This document shows positions 24,363 through 32,482 of a stretch of DNA of 64,000 bases, piece by piece (position 1 is the stretch's first letter; every line of letters begins with the position of its first letter). Location of the stretch: assembly GCA_910575275.1 (NCBI GenBank), contig CAJTEE010000002.1, forward strand, positions 310,001-374,000. Reading direction: 5' to 3'. Source of the stretch: Lachnospiraceae bacterium (GTDB lineage Bacteria > Bacillota > Clostridia > Lachnospirales > Lachnospiraceae). The notes beneath the pieces are model-generated. The model made no database searches and had not been told where the DNA came from. It saw only the letters and a program-made list of their open reading frames with translations. A program made the position numbers and the translations under genes.

Positions 24363-24395
24363 CATTTCACTACAAAAATAAGCCATTTTATAGCA
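24363..24395 (+). promoter_or_regulatory. Direct-repeat operator, site pair B (predicted LytTR target)
   Basis: Two copies matching CATTTYNNNNCA start at 24363 and 24384, exactly 21 bp apart, and end 6 bp before the -35 box at 24402. The identical arrangement occurs before the coiled-coil gene at 26479-26511. Direct repeats two helical turns apart upstream of -35 are the known target layout of LytTR regulators. Confidence 0.6.
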
Positions 24396-24401
24396 ATGAG
24401 A

Positions 24402-24430
24402 TTGCCTGCCGTTCTCTTTTTTGCTATTCT
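24402..24430 (+). promoter_or_regulatory. Promoter of LytTR two-component operon
   Basis: TTGCCT at 24402-24407, 17-bp spacer, TATTCT at 24425-24430; a weak match suited to activator dependence, directly behind operator pair B. Confidence 0.6.
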
Positions 24431-24452
24431 GGTAAAAAGGTATGGTGATACG

Positions 24453-25163
24453 ATGATAAAATTTGCAATCTGTGACGATGAGCCGTTTATGGTGGAAGAA
24501 CTTTCTGCTCGTCTTGCGGGCTATATGTCTGAAAGAGCTTTGGGATCCTATCGCATTGACCGTTTCTCAAACGGGAGTTCTCTGCTGGAAAACGGCGGTG
24601 AGTTTGATTTGATTTTTTTGGATATTCAAATGCAGCAGCCAAACGGAGTGGAGACAGCCAGGATCCTGCGGCAGCGGAATCAATGCAGCTTTTTGATCTT
24701 TGTCACTGTTTTAAGGGACTATGTGTTTGATGCCTTTGAAGTACAGGCGTATGATTACCTGCTTAAACCGTTGGACAGCGATCACTTTAAGCGCACGATG
24801 GACCGGGTGATGAAGGCTTTGGAGCAGAGGGAAGGGAAAAGCATCGTTGTCAGGAGGGGGGCCTCCTGCGAAGTGGTTTGGTTGTCACAGATCCTGTATT
24901 GTGAGGTGCAGGGGCGGAAAATTTATATGCATCAGATAGATGGAAGGATTACGGATTATTATGAACGGCTGGGGGATCTGGAGCGGCGTGTTGACGGACG
25001 CTTTTTCCGCTGTCACAGGAGCTATCTCGTCAACCTTGATTTTGTTCGCGGCTGTAAGGAAGGGCGGGTCATGCTGCCCCGAGGGAATGAGATTCCCGTA
25101 TCGAGACTGCGGGAACAGGAGTTCATGAAGGCGCTTTTGCGATATCATTTTGGCCGGTCTTGA
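24453..25163 (+). CDS. LytTR family response regulator
   Basis: A 236-residue transcription factor. The receiver domain (1-120) has acidic pair DDE near residue 8, phospho-acceptor Asp57 in FLDIQMQQPNGVE, a Thr in FVTVLRDYVFDAFE and Lys in YLLKPLD. The LytTR DNA-binding domain (about 135-236) shows LYCEVQGRKIYMH, RRVDGRFFRCHRSYLVNLDFV and VPISRLR-like IPVSRLREQEF. I start at ATG 24453, where the receiver begins; the longer frame would run through the promoter. The kinase gene follows in the same transcript. It probably regulates its own operon and the gene at 26596. Confidence 0.92.
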   Translation: MIKFAICDDEPFMVEELSARLAGYMSERALGSYRIDRFSNGSSLLENGGEFDLIFLDIQMQQPNGVETARILRQRNQCSFLIFVTVLRDYVFDAFEVQAYDYLLKPLDSDHFKRTMDRVMKALEQREGKSIVVRRGASCEVVWLSQILYCEVQGRKIYMHQIDGRITDYYERLGDLERRVDGRFFRCHRSYLVNLDFVRGCKEGRVMLPRGNEIPVSRLREQEFMKALLRYHFGRS

Positions 25164-25193
25164 AGGGCCGCCGAGAAAGGAGTGGGGGCAGAC

Positions 25194-26468
25194 ATGGAAT
25201 ATTTCAGTGTGTGCTTTAACGGCGTCTGTATCATAGTGCAGTGTGTGATGCAGCTTGCTTTTGTGGGCCGTCTGACCGGGAAAAGACAAACGGGATGGCA
25301 TTTTGTCGTGTATGCTTTTCTGCTTGTCTTCGCCGGGGCAATTTGTGAACGGCTCTCTTGGGGGGAAGTGCCGGCTGTCTGTGTTCAGGTGCTCGTTTTA
25401 TATGGAATGAACCGTTTGGCACTCAAAAACCGGCGTTTTGTTTCCTGGAGTGCCACTGTTCTTGCGGTCTATATCTCACAGCTTTCTTTCGGTATGCTTA
25501 ATTCGGCGGAGGCGGTATGGTTTCCCGGGCTGGCAGGGAAATGGCTGCTGTATCCGTTTCTCCTTCTGGCGACAGCGGCTGCGTTTGTGGTTTGTGCATG
25601 CTGTTACGCCGCTGCGTTCCGAGTATTGTCTTTGGAAGCGGACAGGCAGACGCCGTATATGGAACTTTTATTATTTCCGGAGCTGTTTTTTCTTGTTACG
25701 GAGCTGTATATCATGTACACGTCCTACCGCGCACCCGTCCCTTTTCGGGCCAATGCCGGGGAACAGGCGATTCTGTTTTCTTTACAGGCATTGGGCCTGG
25801 GAGCCCTGTTTTGCACGCTGTATGCGTACCGCTTTATCTGCCGTGGCTTTTTGGCACAGGCTAGGCTGGTTTCCCTGACCGAGGCGGCTAAAGCACAAAA
25901 AGTATATGTAGCAGAGTCAAAACTGCGTTATGAGCAGACAAAAGCGTTTCGTCATGACATAAAAAATCACTTATCCGTATTAAGCGGCCTGCTGGATGAC
26001 GGAAAAACAGAGGAAGGGAGAGCGTATCTGAAAAAGCTGGAAGCGGTCTCCGACTCACTGTCCATTCCCTGCCGGACTGGCAATCCGGTTGTGGACATTT
26101 TGTTGGGGGAAAAATTGGGACTGGCAGAAGCAGGTGGGATCAAGACGGAGGTCTCTCTGCTTCTGCCAACGCCCTGTGGGATTGATGAGTTCGATCTGTG
26201 TGTGATTTTTGCTAATGCTCTCGATAACGCACTCGAAGCCTGCCAGCTTCTTCAGGAAGCCAGGAGGCTTCGTATACTGGGAAGCCGGCAGGGGGATTTT
26301 TTAATGCTGGAATTTGAAAATATCTGTCTGCCTGGACCGCTACCGCCGATGGGGACCGGGCTTTCCAATATAAAAGCGGTCGCCGAAAAGTATCATGGTA
26401 CGATATTGACGGAGAAGACAGGTCCGTGTTTTCGCCTGAATGTGCTGCTGGATCTTTCCTGTCCCTGA
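25194..26468 (+). CDS. Sensor histidine kinase, GHKL family (AgrC/ComD-like layout)
   Basis: A 424-residue sensor with about six N-terminal membrane helices (roughly 1-215), a short linker, a phospho-acceptor helix with His254 in FRHDIKNHLSVLSGLL, and an HATPase domain with N box IFANALDNALEAC and G box MGTGLSNIKAVAEKYHG. Polytopic GHKL kinases paired with LytTR regulators typically sense peptides or cell-surface signals. No agrB/agrD-like processing gene or pheromone precursor is seen nearby, so the signal is unknown. ATG 25194 has AAAGGAG upstream; GTG 25182 would overlap that site. Confidence 0.9.
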   Translation: MEYFSVCFNGVCIIVQCVMQLAFVGRLTGKRQTGWHFVVYAFLLVFAGAICERLSWGEVPAVCVQVLVLYGMNRLALKNRRFVSWSATVLAVYISQLSFGMLNSAEAVWFPGLAGKWLLYPFLLLATAAAFVVCACCYAAAFRVLSLEADRQTPYMELLLFPELFFLVTELYIMYTSYRAPVPFRANAGEQAILFSLQALGLGALFCTLYAYRFICRGFLAQARLVSLTEAAKAQKVYVAESKLRYEQTKAFRHDIKNHLSVLSGLLDDGKTEEGRAYLKKLEAVSDSLSIPCRTGNPVVDILLGEKLGLAEAGGIKTEVSLLLPTPCGIDEFDLCVIFANALDNALEACQLLQEARRLRILGSRQGDFLMLEFENICLPGPLPPMGTGLSNIKAVAEKYHGTILTEKTGPCFRLNVLLDLSCP

Positions 26469-26478
26469 CCCCCTTTTA

Positions 26479-26511
26479 CATTTCGTTTCATCAGGCCGTC
26501 ATTTCAGGTCA
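26479..26511 (+). promoter_or_regulatory. Direct-repeat operator, site pair A (predicted LytTR target)
   Basis: CATTTCGTTTCA at 26479 and CATTTCAGGTCA at 26500, 21 bp apart, ending 6 bp before the -35 box at 26518. Spacing, orientation and motif match pair B before the regulator gene. Confidence 0.62.
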
Positions 26512-26517
26512 AATGCC

Positions 26518-26546
26518 TTGTATTCTGATCGTAAGCGCGATACAGT
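26518..26546 (+). promoter_or_regulatory. Weak promoter for coiled-coil gene
   Basis: TTGTAT at 26518-26523, 17-bp spacer, TACAGT at 26541-26546. Poor boxes behind an operator suggest activation. Confidence 0.5.
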
Positions 26547-26595
26547 GAAGGCATGGTAGAAGACCATGATTTTTTTAGAAGTGGAGGGATAGGAA

Positions 26596-27132
26596 ATGAC
26601 ATCAATTTCGGATCGGGTTATTGATGCGGCAAGAGTGTCCGCGGCCGCTCATGTGGCGGAACCGTCCAAAATCCGGAGGGCAGAAGAAGATGCCTTTGAT
26701 CATTCTCTAAAATCGGCGGAGGATACCTATACACCGGAGGAAAAAGCGGAGCCAATCGGACGGTATTGGCCGGAACGGGATGAAAGCGGCAGGCTCGAGA
26801 TCCGTTTTGACGATCCAAAGCAGCCAGAGAAGAGGCTCTCAAACCCGGAGGAGGCGCAGAAAGTGGAGAAATCGAATCAGAATGCAGGGGGCGACGGCGC
26901 GGATAAGAGTATACCTGGTCGTAAGGAGGAAATTTGCCGGGGCAATACGGATGAGGTAGATCGTGAAATTGAAAAACTGAAAAAGAAGAAGGAAGATCTG
27001 GAGCGGCAGTTAAATTCGGAGACGGATGAGAAAAGGATCAGAGAGTTGGAGAGAAAGCTGGCACAGATCGAACAGGAGCTGGGACAGAAGGACAATGATA
27101 CCTACAGGCGCAATCATACCGTTTTTTCTTGA
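26596..27132 (+). CDS. Coiled-coil protein of unknown function, predicted LytTR target
   Basis: A 178-residue soluble, highly charged protein with no signal peptide or membrane helix. The N-terminal third contains Ala-rich and acidic stretches; the middle carries EPIGRYWPERDESGRLEIRFDDP; the C-terminal 118-165 is a strong coiled coil (REIEKLKKKKEDLERQLNSE), ending in DNDTYRRNHTVFS. I do not recognise the family. GTGGAGGGATAGGAA precedes the ATG. It is the only gene between the kinase and a large hairpin, and its promoter carries the same double operator as the regulator, so it is probably the direct output of the two-component system. Confidence 0.75.
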   Translation: MTSISDRVIDAARVSAAAHVAEPSKIRRAEEDAFDHSLKSAEDTYTPEEKAEPIGRYWPERDESGRLEIRFDDPKQPEKRLSNPEEAQKVEKSNQNAGGDGADKSIPGRKEEICRGNTDEVDREIEKLKKKKEDLERQLNSETDEKRIRELERKLAQIEQELGQKDNDTYRRNHTVFS

Positions 27133-27203
27133 ACTTTTATCAAGAAAATAAGGCGCTGCAAAACAGGCAAGGAATTTTATATTGAGCAATATCCGCGTAT
27201 TTT

Positions 27204-27247
27204 ATTCAGGGGAGCGCTCTGACATTTAACAGAGCGCTCCCCTGAAT
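27204..27247. terminator. Perfect 18-bp inverted repeat between convergent genes
   Basis: ATTCAGGGGAGCGCTCTG and its exact reverse complement flank an 8-base loop. It separates the coiled-coil gene from the minus-strand lipoprotein gene. There is no T tract on either side, so termination is inferred from stem strength and position. The rest of 27133-27342 shows nothing else. Confidence 0.6.
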
Positions 27248-27342
27248 TACGCAGAAGCCAAAAAGACACTGGCGATGTATTTTGTCAGATTACGGCTTTC
27301 CGGCCGGCCTGTGGTTATAGGCAGCCGTCAAAACAAAAGCCG

Positions 27343-28617
27343 TTACTTCCCGGCAAGGGCCTTTTGCAGCATTTCAAAGGTCATGGGGATCTGAAGCGGC
27401 ACATATTCTCCTGCATCGAGGGCGGCGCATTCTTCGGGCGAAGCCTCTCTGCCGTCTATGTAACTCATGCCGTAAAGCCCGAGTGAGCCCTCTTCATCCG
27501 GATCAGGAATCCCGTTTCCGTTGACGTCGTCAAAATTATAGGTCACGATTTCGGAGACGACGTCCATAGTATACTGTCCGCTGACAGCCATATAGGTCGT
27601 ATAGAGGATGGCCCCGGCATAGTCTGAATTATAATTGCGGAGGCTGTTTTTACGGGGAGAAAATTCATACCCGGCGTTTCCCATCGCACCGTATACCCAG
27701 CGGTCCATCAGGGTATACACGGATCCTCTGCTGTAGGTGTACAGGCTGGTATAGAAGCCTGCGGCGCCCGCGACGAGCTCAGGGGTCTCATCCGAATCAA
27801 AATAGACGAGATCGTAGCCCTGCTCTGCGGAGTGCTCCAGGTCATACAGACGGCTGACTGCCGCGTACGCTTCCTGATAATCTGCAAATTCCCCGTTTTT
27901 CTTTCCGTTTGACAGGAATCCGCGGATTGCGGGCACGGTAAGCGGCGAGACCTTCGCAGTCAGATTTGCGGAGAGCTCCTCCTGCGGGACAAACATGATT
28001 CCCCCTGTGTTTTCGCTATATCCATAATAAACGGCTGCAAAGCTTGCATCGCCGCAGGTCAAAAGCATCAGAATATCCGTGTTCCCGTCATAATTCACAT
28101 CATAAAACGAGACGGCATCCAAGCTTTTAAACTCCTCTGACGAAAATTCATCGGGAATCCACATCGAAAATTCTGTCAGCAGAGTCTCTCCCTGTACCAG
28201 TCGGATATAAGGGGCAGCACTTTCTGCGGAGGGCGCATAAGGGACAAAATACACCTTCCCGTCATATTCGCTGAGACTGACCTCAAACGTCTGAGAAGTG
28301 ATGCAGGAGTCTCCAAAGCGTTCCTGCAGGGCTGCCTCTTTCGAGTGTCTTTCAGAAGACTCGGCCGCCTCCGCATCCCCCAAACTCGGGACAGCCGCAG
28401 AGGTGCTCTTTTCTTCCGACTGTTTGGAAGCCCCACTCGTAGTCTCCGGCGTCTCGATCATAATTCGTTCCTCTGTGGCAGAGCTGTCCTTTGCCTGCGC
28501 GGTTTCACTCCTGTCCGAATCCGTCTCCCGCCCACAAGCCGCAAGAATCCAGGCAGAAAGCAGCACACTGGCAAAAAAGCAGAATCTCTTTCGATACGGA
28601 CACTTTTTCCTAACCAT
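27343..28617 (-). CDS. Putative lipoprotein with EF-hand-like repeats
   Basis: A 424-residue secreted lipoprotein of unknown function. The signal peptide ends in lipobox ILAAC (SWILAAC-like), followed by a Ser/Thr/Glu-rich tether (about 30-95). The mature part has Asp-rich loops resembling calcium-binding or FG-GAP motifs: VSFYDVNYDGNTDILML and FDDVNGNGIPDPDEEG. I start at 28617, which has a GGGGG site at good spacing; the in-frame ATG at 28632 is five codons upstream. Single gene on the minus strand. It may bind a surface or a sugar, but nothing decides this. Confidence 0.72.
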   Translation of the reverse strand: MVRKKCPYRKRFCFFASVLLSAWILAACGRETDSDRSETAQAKDSSATEERIMIETPETTSGASKQSEEKSTSAAVPSLGDAEAAESSERHSKEAALQERFGDSCITSQTFEVSLSEYDGKVYFVPYAPSAESAAPYIRLVQGETLLTEFSMWIPDEFSSEEFKSLDAVSFYDVNYDGNTDILMLLTCGDASFAAVYYGYSENTGGIMFVPQEELSANLTAKVSPLTVPAIRGFLSNGKKNGEFADYQEAYAAVSRLYDLEHSAEQGYDLVYFDSDETPELVAGAAGFYTSLYTYSRGSVYTLMDRWVYGAMGNAGYEFSPRKNSLRNYNSDYAGAILYTTYMAVSGQYTMDVVSEIVTYNFDDVNGNGIPDPDEEGSLGLYGMSYIDGREASPEECAALDAGEYVPLQIPMTFEMLQKALAGK

Positions 28618-28797
28618 AAAAAATACCCCCATTCGTAAAAAACTATCCCCTATTATAGTACAGACCGAAGGATTTTTCTACCCTTTCTCGAGTAGCAGGG
28701 GGGATGAGAAGGGTCCGCGGAGGGAGGCACAGGCTAAGAACTTCCGACACCCTGTAGCTAACCGCCCGCCACACTCCCATCCCTTTTCGAATACCAG

Positions 28798-28826
28798 TTG
28801 ACCCCCTCCTCAATCTGATGTATGAT
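28798..28826 (+). promoter_or_regulatory. Sigma-A-type promoter for zinc-finger/polA unit
   Basis: TTGACC at 28798-28803, 17-bp spacer, TATGAT at 28821-28826, 45 bases before the ATG at 28871. The rest of 28633-28797 contains only a TATAAT box reading toward the minus-strand lipoprotein gene (28650-28655). Confidence 0.8.
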
Positions 28827-28870
28827 AGAAATAATATTTTTTAAACAATCCAAAAAGGGGGCGGCTGGCG

Positions 28871-29209
28871 ATGACATGTATGGAAGCAGAAAAAATGGTA
28901 ATCCCATATATTGAAGACGAACTGACGATCTCAGAGCTTCTCGAATTCATGGAACACATCAAAGCCTGCCCAAACTGCAGGGAGGAGCTTGAGATCCATT
29001 ACATGGTGACTGTGGGGTTAAAAAAGCTTGACGAGGGCGATGGGGCGTATGATATCATCGGTGATCTCAGACGGAAGCTGGAGGAATCTGCTGGGGTTTT
29101 AAGACGGCTTAAGCTGTTTCAGATGGCCTGTTATGCGGTCGATACGCTCTCGGGGATGGCACTTTTGGTCATGGTGCTTCTGCAGTTTCGGATCTGGATC
29201 ATTGTTTAG
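28871..29209 (+). CDS. Zinc-finger (zf-HC2) anti-sigma-like membrane protein
   Basis: A 112-residue protein with the anti-sigma zinc-binding pattern: an early Cys (TCMEAE), then His-x3-Cys-x2-Cys in EHIKACPNCREELE, and one C-terminal membrane helix (about 90-110). Such proteins normally hold an ECF sigma factor at the membrane, encoded next door. Here the upstream gene is a lipoprotein on the other strand and the downstream gene is polA, so no partner sigma factor is visible. AAGGGGGCGG precedes the ATG. Cotranscription with polA is likely (11-bp gap). Confidence 0.82.
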   Translation: MTCMEAEKMVIPYIEDELTISELLEFMEHIKACPNCREELEIHYMVTVGLKKLDEGDGAYDIIGDLRRKLEESAGVLRRLKLFQMACYAVDTLSGMALLVMVLLQFRIWIIV

Positions 29210-29220
29210 GAGAAGACAGC

Positions 29221-31854
29221 ATGGAAAAATTGGTTTTGATCGACGGGCACAGTATTTTGAACCGTGCCTTTTACGGTGTCCCGAACCTGACAAACTCAGA
29301 GGGACTTCATACAAATGCGGTCTACGGCTTTTTAAATATCATGTTTAAGCTGCTGGACGAGGAAAGACCGACCTGCCTGGCCGTGGCCTTTGATTTGAAG
29401 GCGCCTACGTTTCGCCATACGCTGTATGACGGCTACAAGGGGACGAGAAAGCCTATGCCGGAGGAGCTTCATGAGCAAGTGCCCCTTATAAAGGAAGTTT
29501 TGGAGGCGATGGGGATATTGATTCTCACGAAGGAGGGCTATGAGGCGGATGATATTTTAGGTACGGCGGCCAAGCGCGCGCAGGGGGAAGGGGCAGAGGT
29601 GACGGTGTTGTCCGGGGACAGGGATCTTTTGCAGCTTGCGGATACGCATATCAAGATCAGCATCCCGAAGACGAGCCGCGGGACGACGGAGGTCTATCAC
29701 TATTATCCGGAGGATGTGAGGGCGGCGTACCAGGTGACGCCAGAGCAGTTTATCGACGTAAAAGCGCTCATGGGCGACGCCTCGGACAACATTCCCGGGG
29801 TTCCGAGCATCGGCGAGAAGACGGCGACCGCTTTGATCGCCGCATATGGCAGCGTAGAGAAGGTGTATGAGAATCTGGAGAGCGTAAAGCCGCCCCGGGC
29901 AAAAAAGGCGCTTGCGGAAAACAGGGAATTGGCCGAGCTCTCCTATACGCTTGCAAAGATCTGCCTTGAGGCGCCGGTTGAATTTACGTTGGAGAAGGCA
30001 CGGATCGGAAATCTGTATACCGAGGCGGCCTATGCCTGCATGAAGCGTATGGAATTTAAGTCGCTCCTGGCGCGTTTCGGAGGAGAGGCGAGAACGGAAA
30101 ATGAGATCGAAAAGAGCTTTCGGGAAGTGACGGAGCTTTCGGAGGCCGAGGCCGTGTTTGCCGAGGCGGGAAAAGCAGCCCGCGTCGGAGCGCAGCTTTT
30201 GCTGGATGGAAAGGAGACCGCAGGGCTTGCCGTCTGCTTTTCGGAAACGGCTGTGCACATCCTGCGGGCGGGCGGTTTCATGACGGGAGAGTATCTGGCA
30301 GGAAAGCTAAAGGAGCTCTGCGCGTGCAAAACGGTCTGGATGCTCGATGTAAAGAGTGCACTCCCCATGCTCTCTTTAAGCTATGGAGACAAGGTCTTTG
30401 ATGCGGGCGTGGCGGCTTATCTGTTAAATCCACTCAAGGACACATATGCCTATGACGACATTGCCAGGGATTATCTGGGACTTACCGTCCCGTCAAGGGC
30501 CGACCTGTTAAAGAAACAGGGCTTTCTGGATGCGTGGGAGGGCGAGCCGGAGGCCGTGCGTTCCTGCGCCGGCTATATGGGCTATGTGGCCTGGCGGGCG
30601 GGTGAACCGCTTCTTTCGGCGCTTTTGGAGAGCGGGATGCGGACGCTTTATGAGGAGGTGGAGCTTCCGCTCATCTATGCGCTGTTCCATATGGAGGAGA
30701 GCGGGATTCTCGTACGGCGTGAGGAGCTGTTTGCTTACGGGGAGAAGTTAAAGGCGAAGATCACGGTACTGGAGCAGGAGATCTGGGACATGACGGGCGT
30801 GAAATTCAACATCAATTCCCCCAAACAGCTCGGAGAGATCCTGTTTGAAACCATGCATATCAAGGGAGGAAAGAAGACGAAGACCGGTTATTCGACGGCG
30901 GCCGATGTCTTGGAGAAGCTGGCGCCGGAATACCCGGTGGTGCGAAAAATCCTGGAATACAGGCAGTATACGAAGCTCAATTCCACGTACGCGGACGGGC
31001 TTGGCGCGTACATCGAGCCGGATGGCCGGATCCACAGCCGCTTCAACCAGACGATCACGGCTACCGGGCGCATCAGCAGCACTGAACCGAATCTCCAGAA
31101 CATTCCTATCCGCATGGAGCTCGGCCGTGAGATCCGCAAGGTATTCGTACCGAAGGAGGGGTACGTGTTCCTGGATGCGGACTATTCCCAGATCGAGCTG
31201 CGGGTCCTGGCCCATCTCTCCGGGGATGAGCGCCTGATCGAGGCGTACCGGAGCGCGCAGGACATTCACGCGATCACGGCCTCCCAGGTGTTCCATGTAC
31301 CGCTTTTAGAGGTCACGCCGCTTTTGCGCCGCAATGCGAAAGCCGTAAACTTTGGAATCGTGTACGGGATCAGTGCATTTGGGCTCAGTGAGGACCTGAG
31401 CATATCCAGGAAGGAGGCCACGGACTACATTGAAAAATATTTCGAGACGTATCCGCAGGTCAAGGCATTTCTGGACGGACTCGTTAAGGAGGCGAAGGAG
31501 AAGGGCTATGTGACAACGATGTTCGGCCGCCGCCGTCCGGTGCCGGAGCTTAAGTCCGGCAATTTCATGCAGCGCTCGTTTGGAGAGCGGGTTGCGATGA
31601 ATTCTCCGATCCAGGGAACGGCAGCCGACATCATCAAGATCGCGATGATCCGCGTCGATAAGAGGCTTCGGGAGGAGGGGTATCAGTCCCGCCTGATTTT
31701 ACAGGTGCATGACGAGCTGCTTGTGGAGACGTATCTGCCCGAGGAGGAGGCGGTGCGGCGTATCCTGGCGGATGAGATGCAGAAGGCGGCAGAGCTTCGG
31801 GTGGCGCTTGAGATCGACATGCATGACGGAAAAAACTGGTTTGAGGCGAAATAG
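29221..31854 (+). CDS. polA: DNA polymerase I
   Basis: Fills gaps and removes RNA primers during lagging-strand synthesis and repair. 877 residues. The 5'-3' exonuclease is residues 1-290 (LIDGHSILNRAFYGV, YEADDILGTAA, LSGDRDLLQL, MGDASDNIPGVPSIGEKTA). The middle domain (about 300-470) lacks the DxE proofreading residues, as usual in Firmicutes. The polymerase domain has FNQTITATGRISSTEPNLQNIP, DADYSQIELRVLAHLSGD (metal Asp), RRNAKAVNFGIVYG (O helix) and LQVHDELLVE. AGGAGAAGACAGC precedes the ATG. Confidence 0.97.
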   Translation: MEKLVLIDGHSILNRAFYGVPNLTNSEGLHTNAVYGFLNIMFKLLDEERPTCLAVAFDLKAPTFRHTLYDGYKGTRKPMPEELHEQVPLIKEVLEAMGILILTKEGYEADDILGTAAKRAQGEGAEVTVLSGDRDLLQLADTHIKISIPKTSRGTTEVYHYYPEDVRAAYQVTPEQFIDVKALMGDASDNIPGVPSIGEKTATALIAAYGSVEKVYENLESVKPPRAKKALAENRELAELSYTLAKICLEAPVEFTLEKARIGNLYTEAAYACMKRMEFKSLLARFGGEARTENEIEKSFREVTELSEAEAVFAEAGKAARVGAQLLLDGKETAGLAVCFSETAVHILRAGGFMTGEYLAGKLKELCACKTVWMLDVKSALPMLSLSYGDKVFDAGVAAYLLNPLKDTYAYDDIARDYLGLTVPSRADLLKKQGFLDAWEGEPEAVRSCAGYMGYVAWRAGEPLLSALLESGMRTLYEEVELPLIYALFHMEESGILVRREELFAYGEKLKAKITVLEQEIWDMTGVKFNINSPKQLGEILFETMHIKGGKKTKTGYSTAADVLEKLAPEYPVVRKILEYRQYTKLNSTYADGLGAYIEPDGRIHSRFNQTITATGRISSTEPNLQNIPIRMELGREIRKVFVPKEGYVFLDADYSQIELRVLAHLSGDERLIEAYRSAQDIHAITASQVFHVPLLEVTPLLRRNAKAVNFGIVYGISAFGLSEDLSISRKEATDYIEKYFETYPQVKAFLDGLVKEAKEKGYVTTMFGRRRPVPELKSGNFMQRSFGERVAMNSPIQGTAADIIKIAMIRVDKRLREEGYQSRLILQVHDELLVETYLPEEEAVRRILADEMQKAAELRVALEIDMHDGKNWFEAK

Positions 31855-31858
31855 AGAC

Positions 31859-32482
31859 ATGAACAAAGAAAAAAAGACGATACTCGGCGTCACGGGCGGG
31901 GTCGGAGCGGGTAAGAGCAGTGTGCTGGACATACTCAAAACAGAGTTCGGGGCGCGGGTCATCTTAGCAGATGAGACGGCCCATGATCTGATGGAGCCGG
32001 GAAGCGAGGGGCTTTTGCGGATTGTAGGGGAGCTTGGGGACGGCTTCCTCTCGCCGGACGGGCGCGTGGATAAAAAACGCCTGGCTGAGTTGATTTTTCA
32101 TGACGATATGGCGCTTGAGAAGCTCAACGCGATTATCCATCCGATGGTATGGGAGACGGTCATGAGGGAAGCCGGGGAGGCAGAAGAAACGCTGGTTGTG
32201 ATCGAGGCGGCCGTCTTTTCGGGCGCGCCGGCTGACTTTTTTGACGAAATCTGGTATATTGATACGACAGAGGAAAACCGTATCGCGCGCCTGATGGCAA
32301 GCCGTGGCTATACGCGTGAAAAATGTGAGAGCATCATGGCAAACCAGGGCTCGGAGGCGGATTACAGGCGCCTTTGCAGCCGCGTGATCGACAACAACGG
32401 AGGCCCGGATGAGATGAAAAAGAAGTTGAAGGAGATTTTGGCGCATGAGATTTGTCAGCATTGCCAGCGGGAGCAGCGGTAA
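31859..32482 (+). CDS. coaE: Dephospho-CoA kinase
   Basis: Last step of coenzyme A synthesis: phosphorylates the 3'-OH of dephospho-CoA. 207 residues with P-loop VTGGVGAGKSS (10-20), ILADETAHDLMEPG, LNAIIHPMVWE and VVIEAAVFSGAP. ATG 31859 starts four bases after the polA stop; the frame can be read further upstream into polA but those codons do not match the family. polA-coaE is a standard Firmicute pair. The end overlaps the next gene by 38 bases. Confidence 0.95.
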   Translation: MNKEKKTILGVTGGVGAGKSSVLDILKTEFGARVILADETAHDLMEPGSEGLLRIVGELGDGFLSPDGRVDKKRLAELIFHDDMALEKLNAIIHPMVWETVMREAGEAEETLVVIEAAVFSGAPADFFDEIWYIDTTEENRIARLMASRGYTREKCESIMANQGSEADYRRLCSRVIDNNGGPDEMKKKLKEILAHEICQHCQREQR

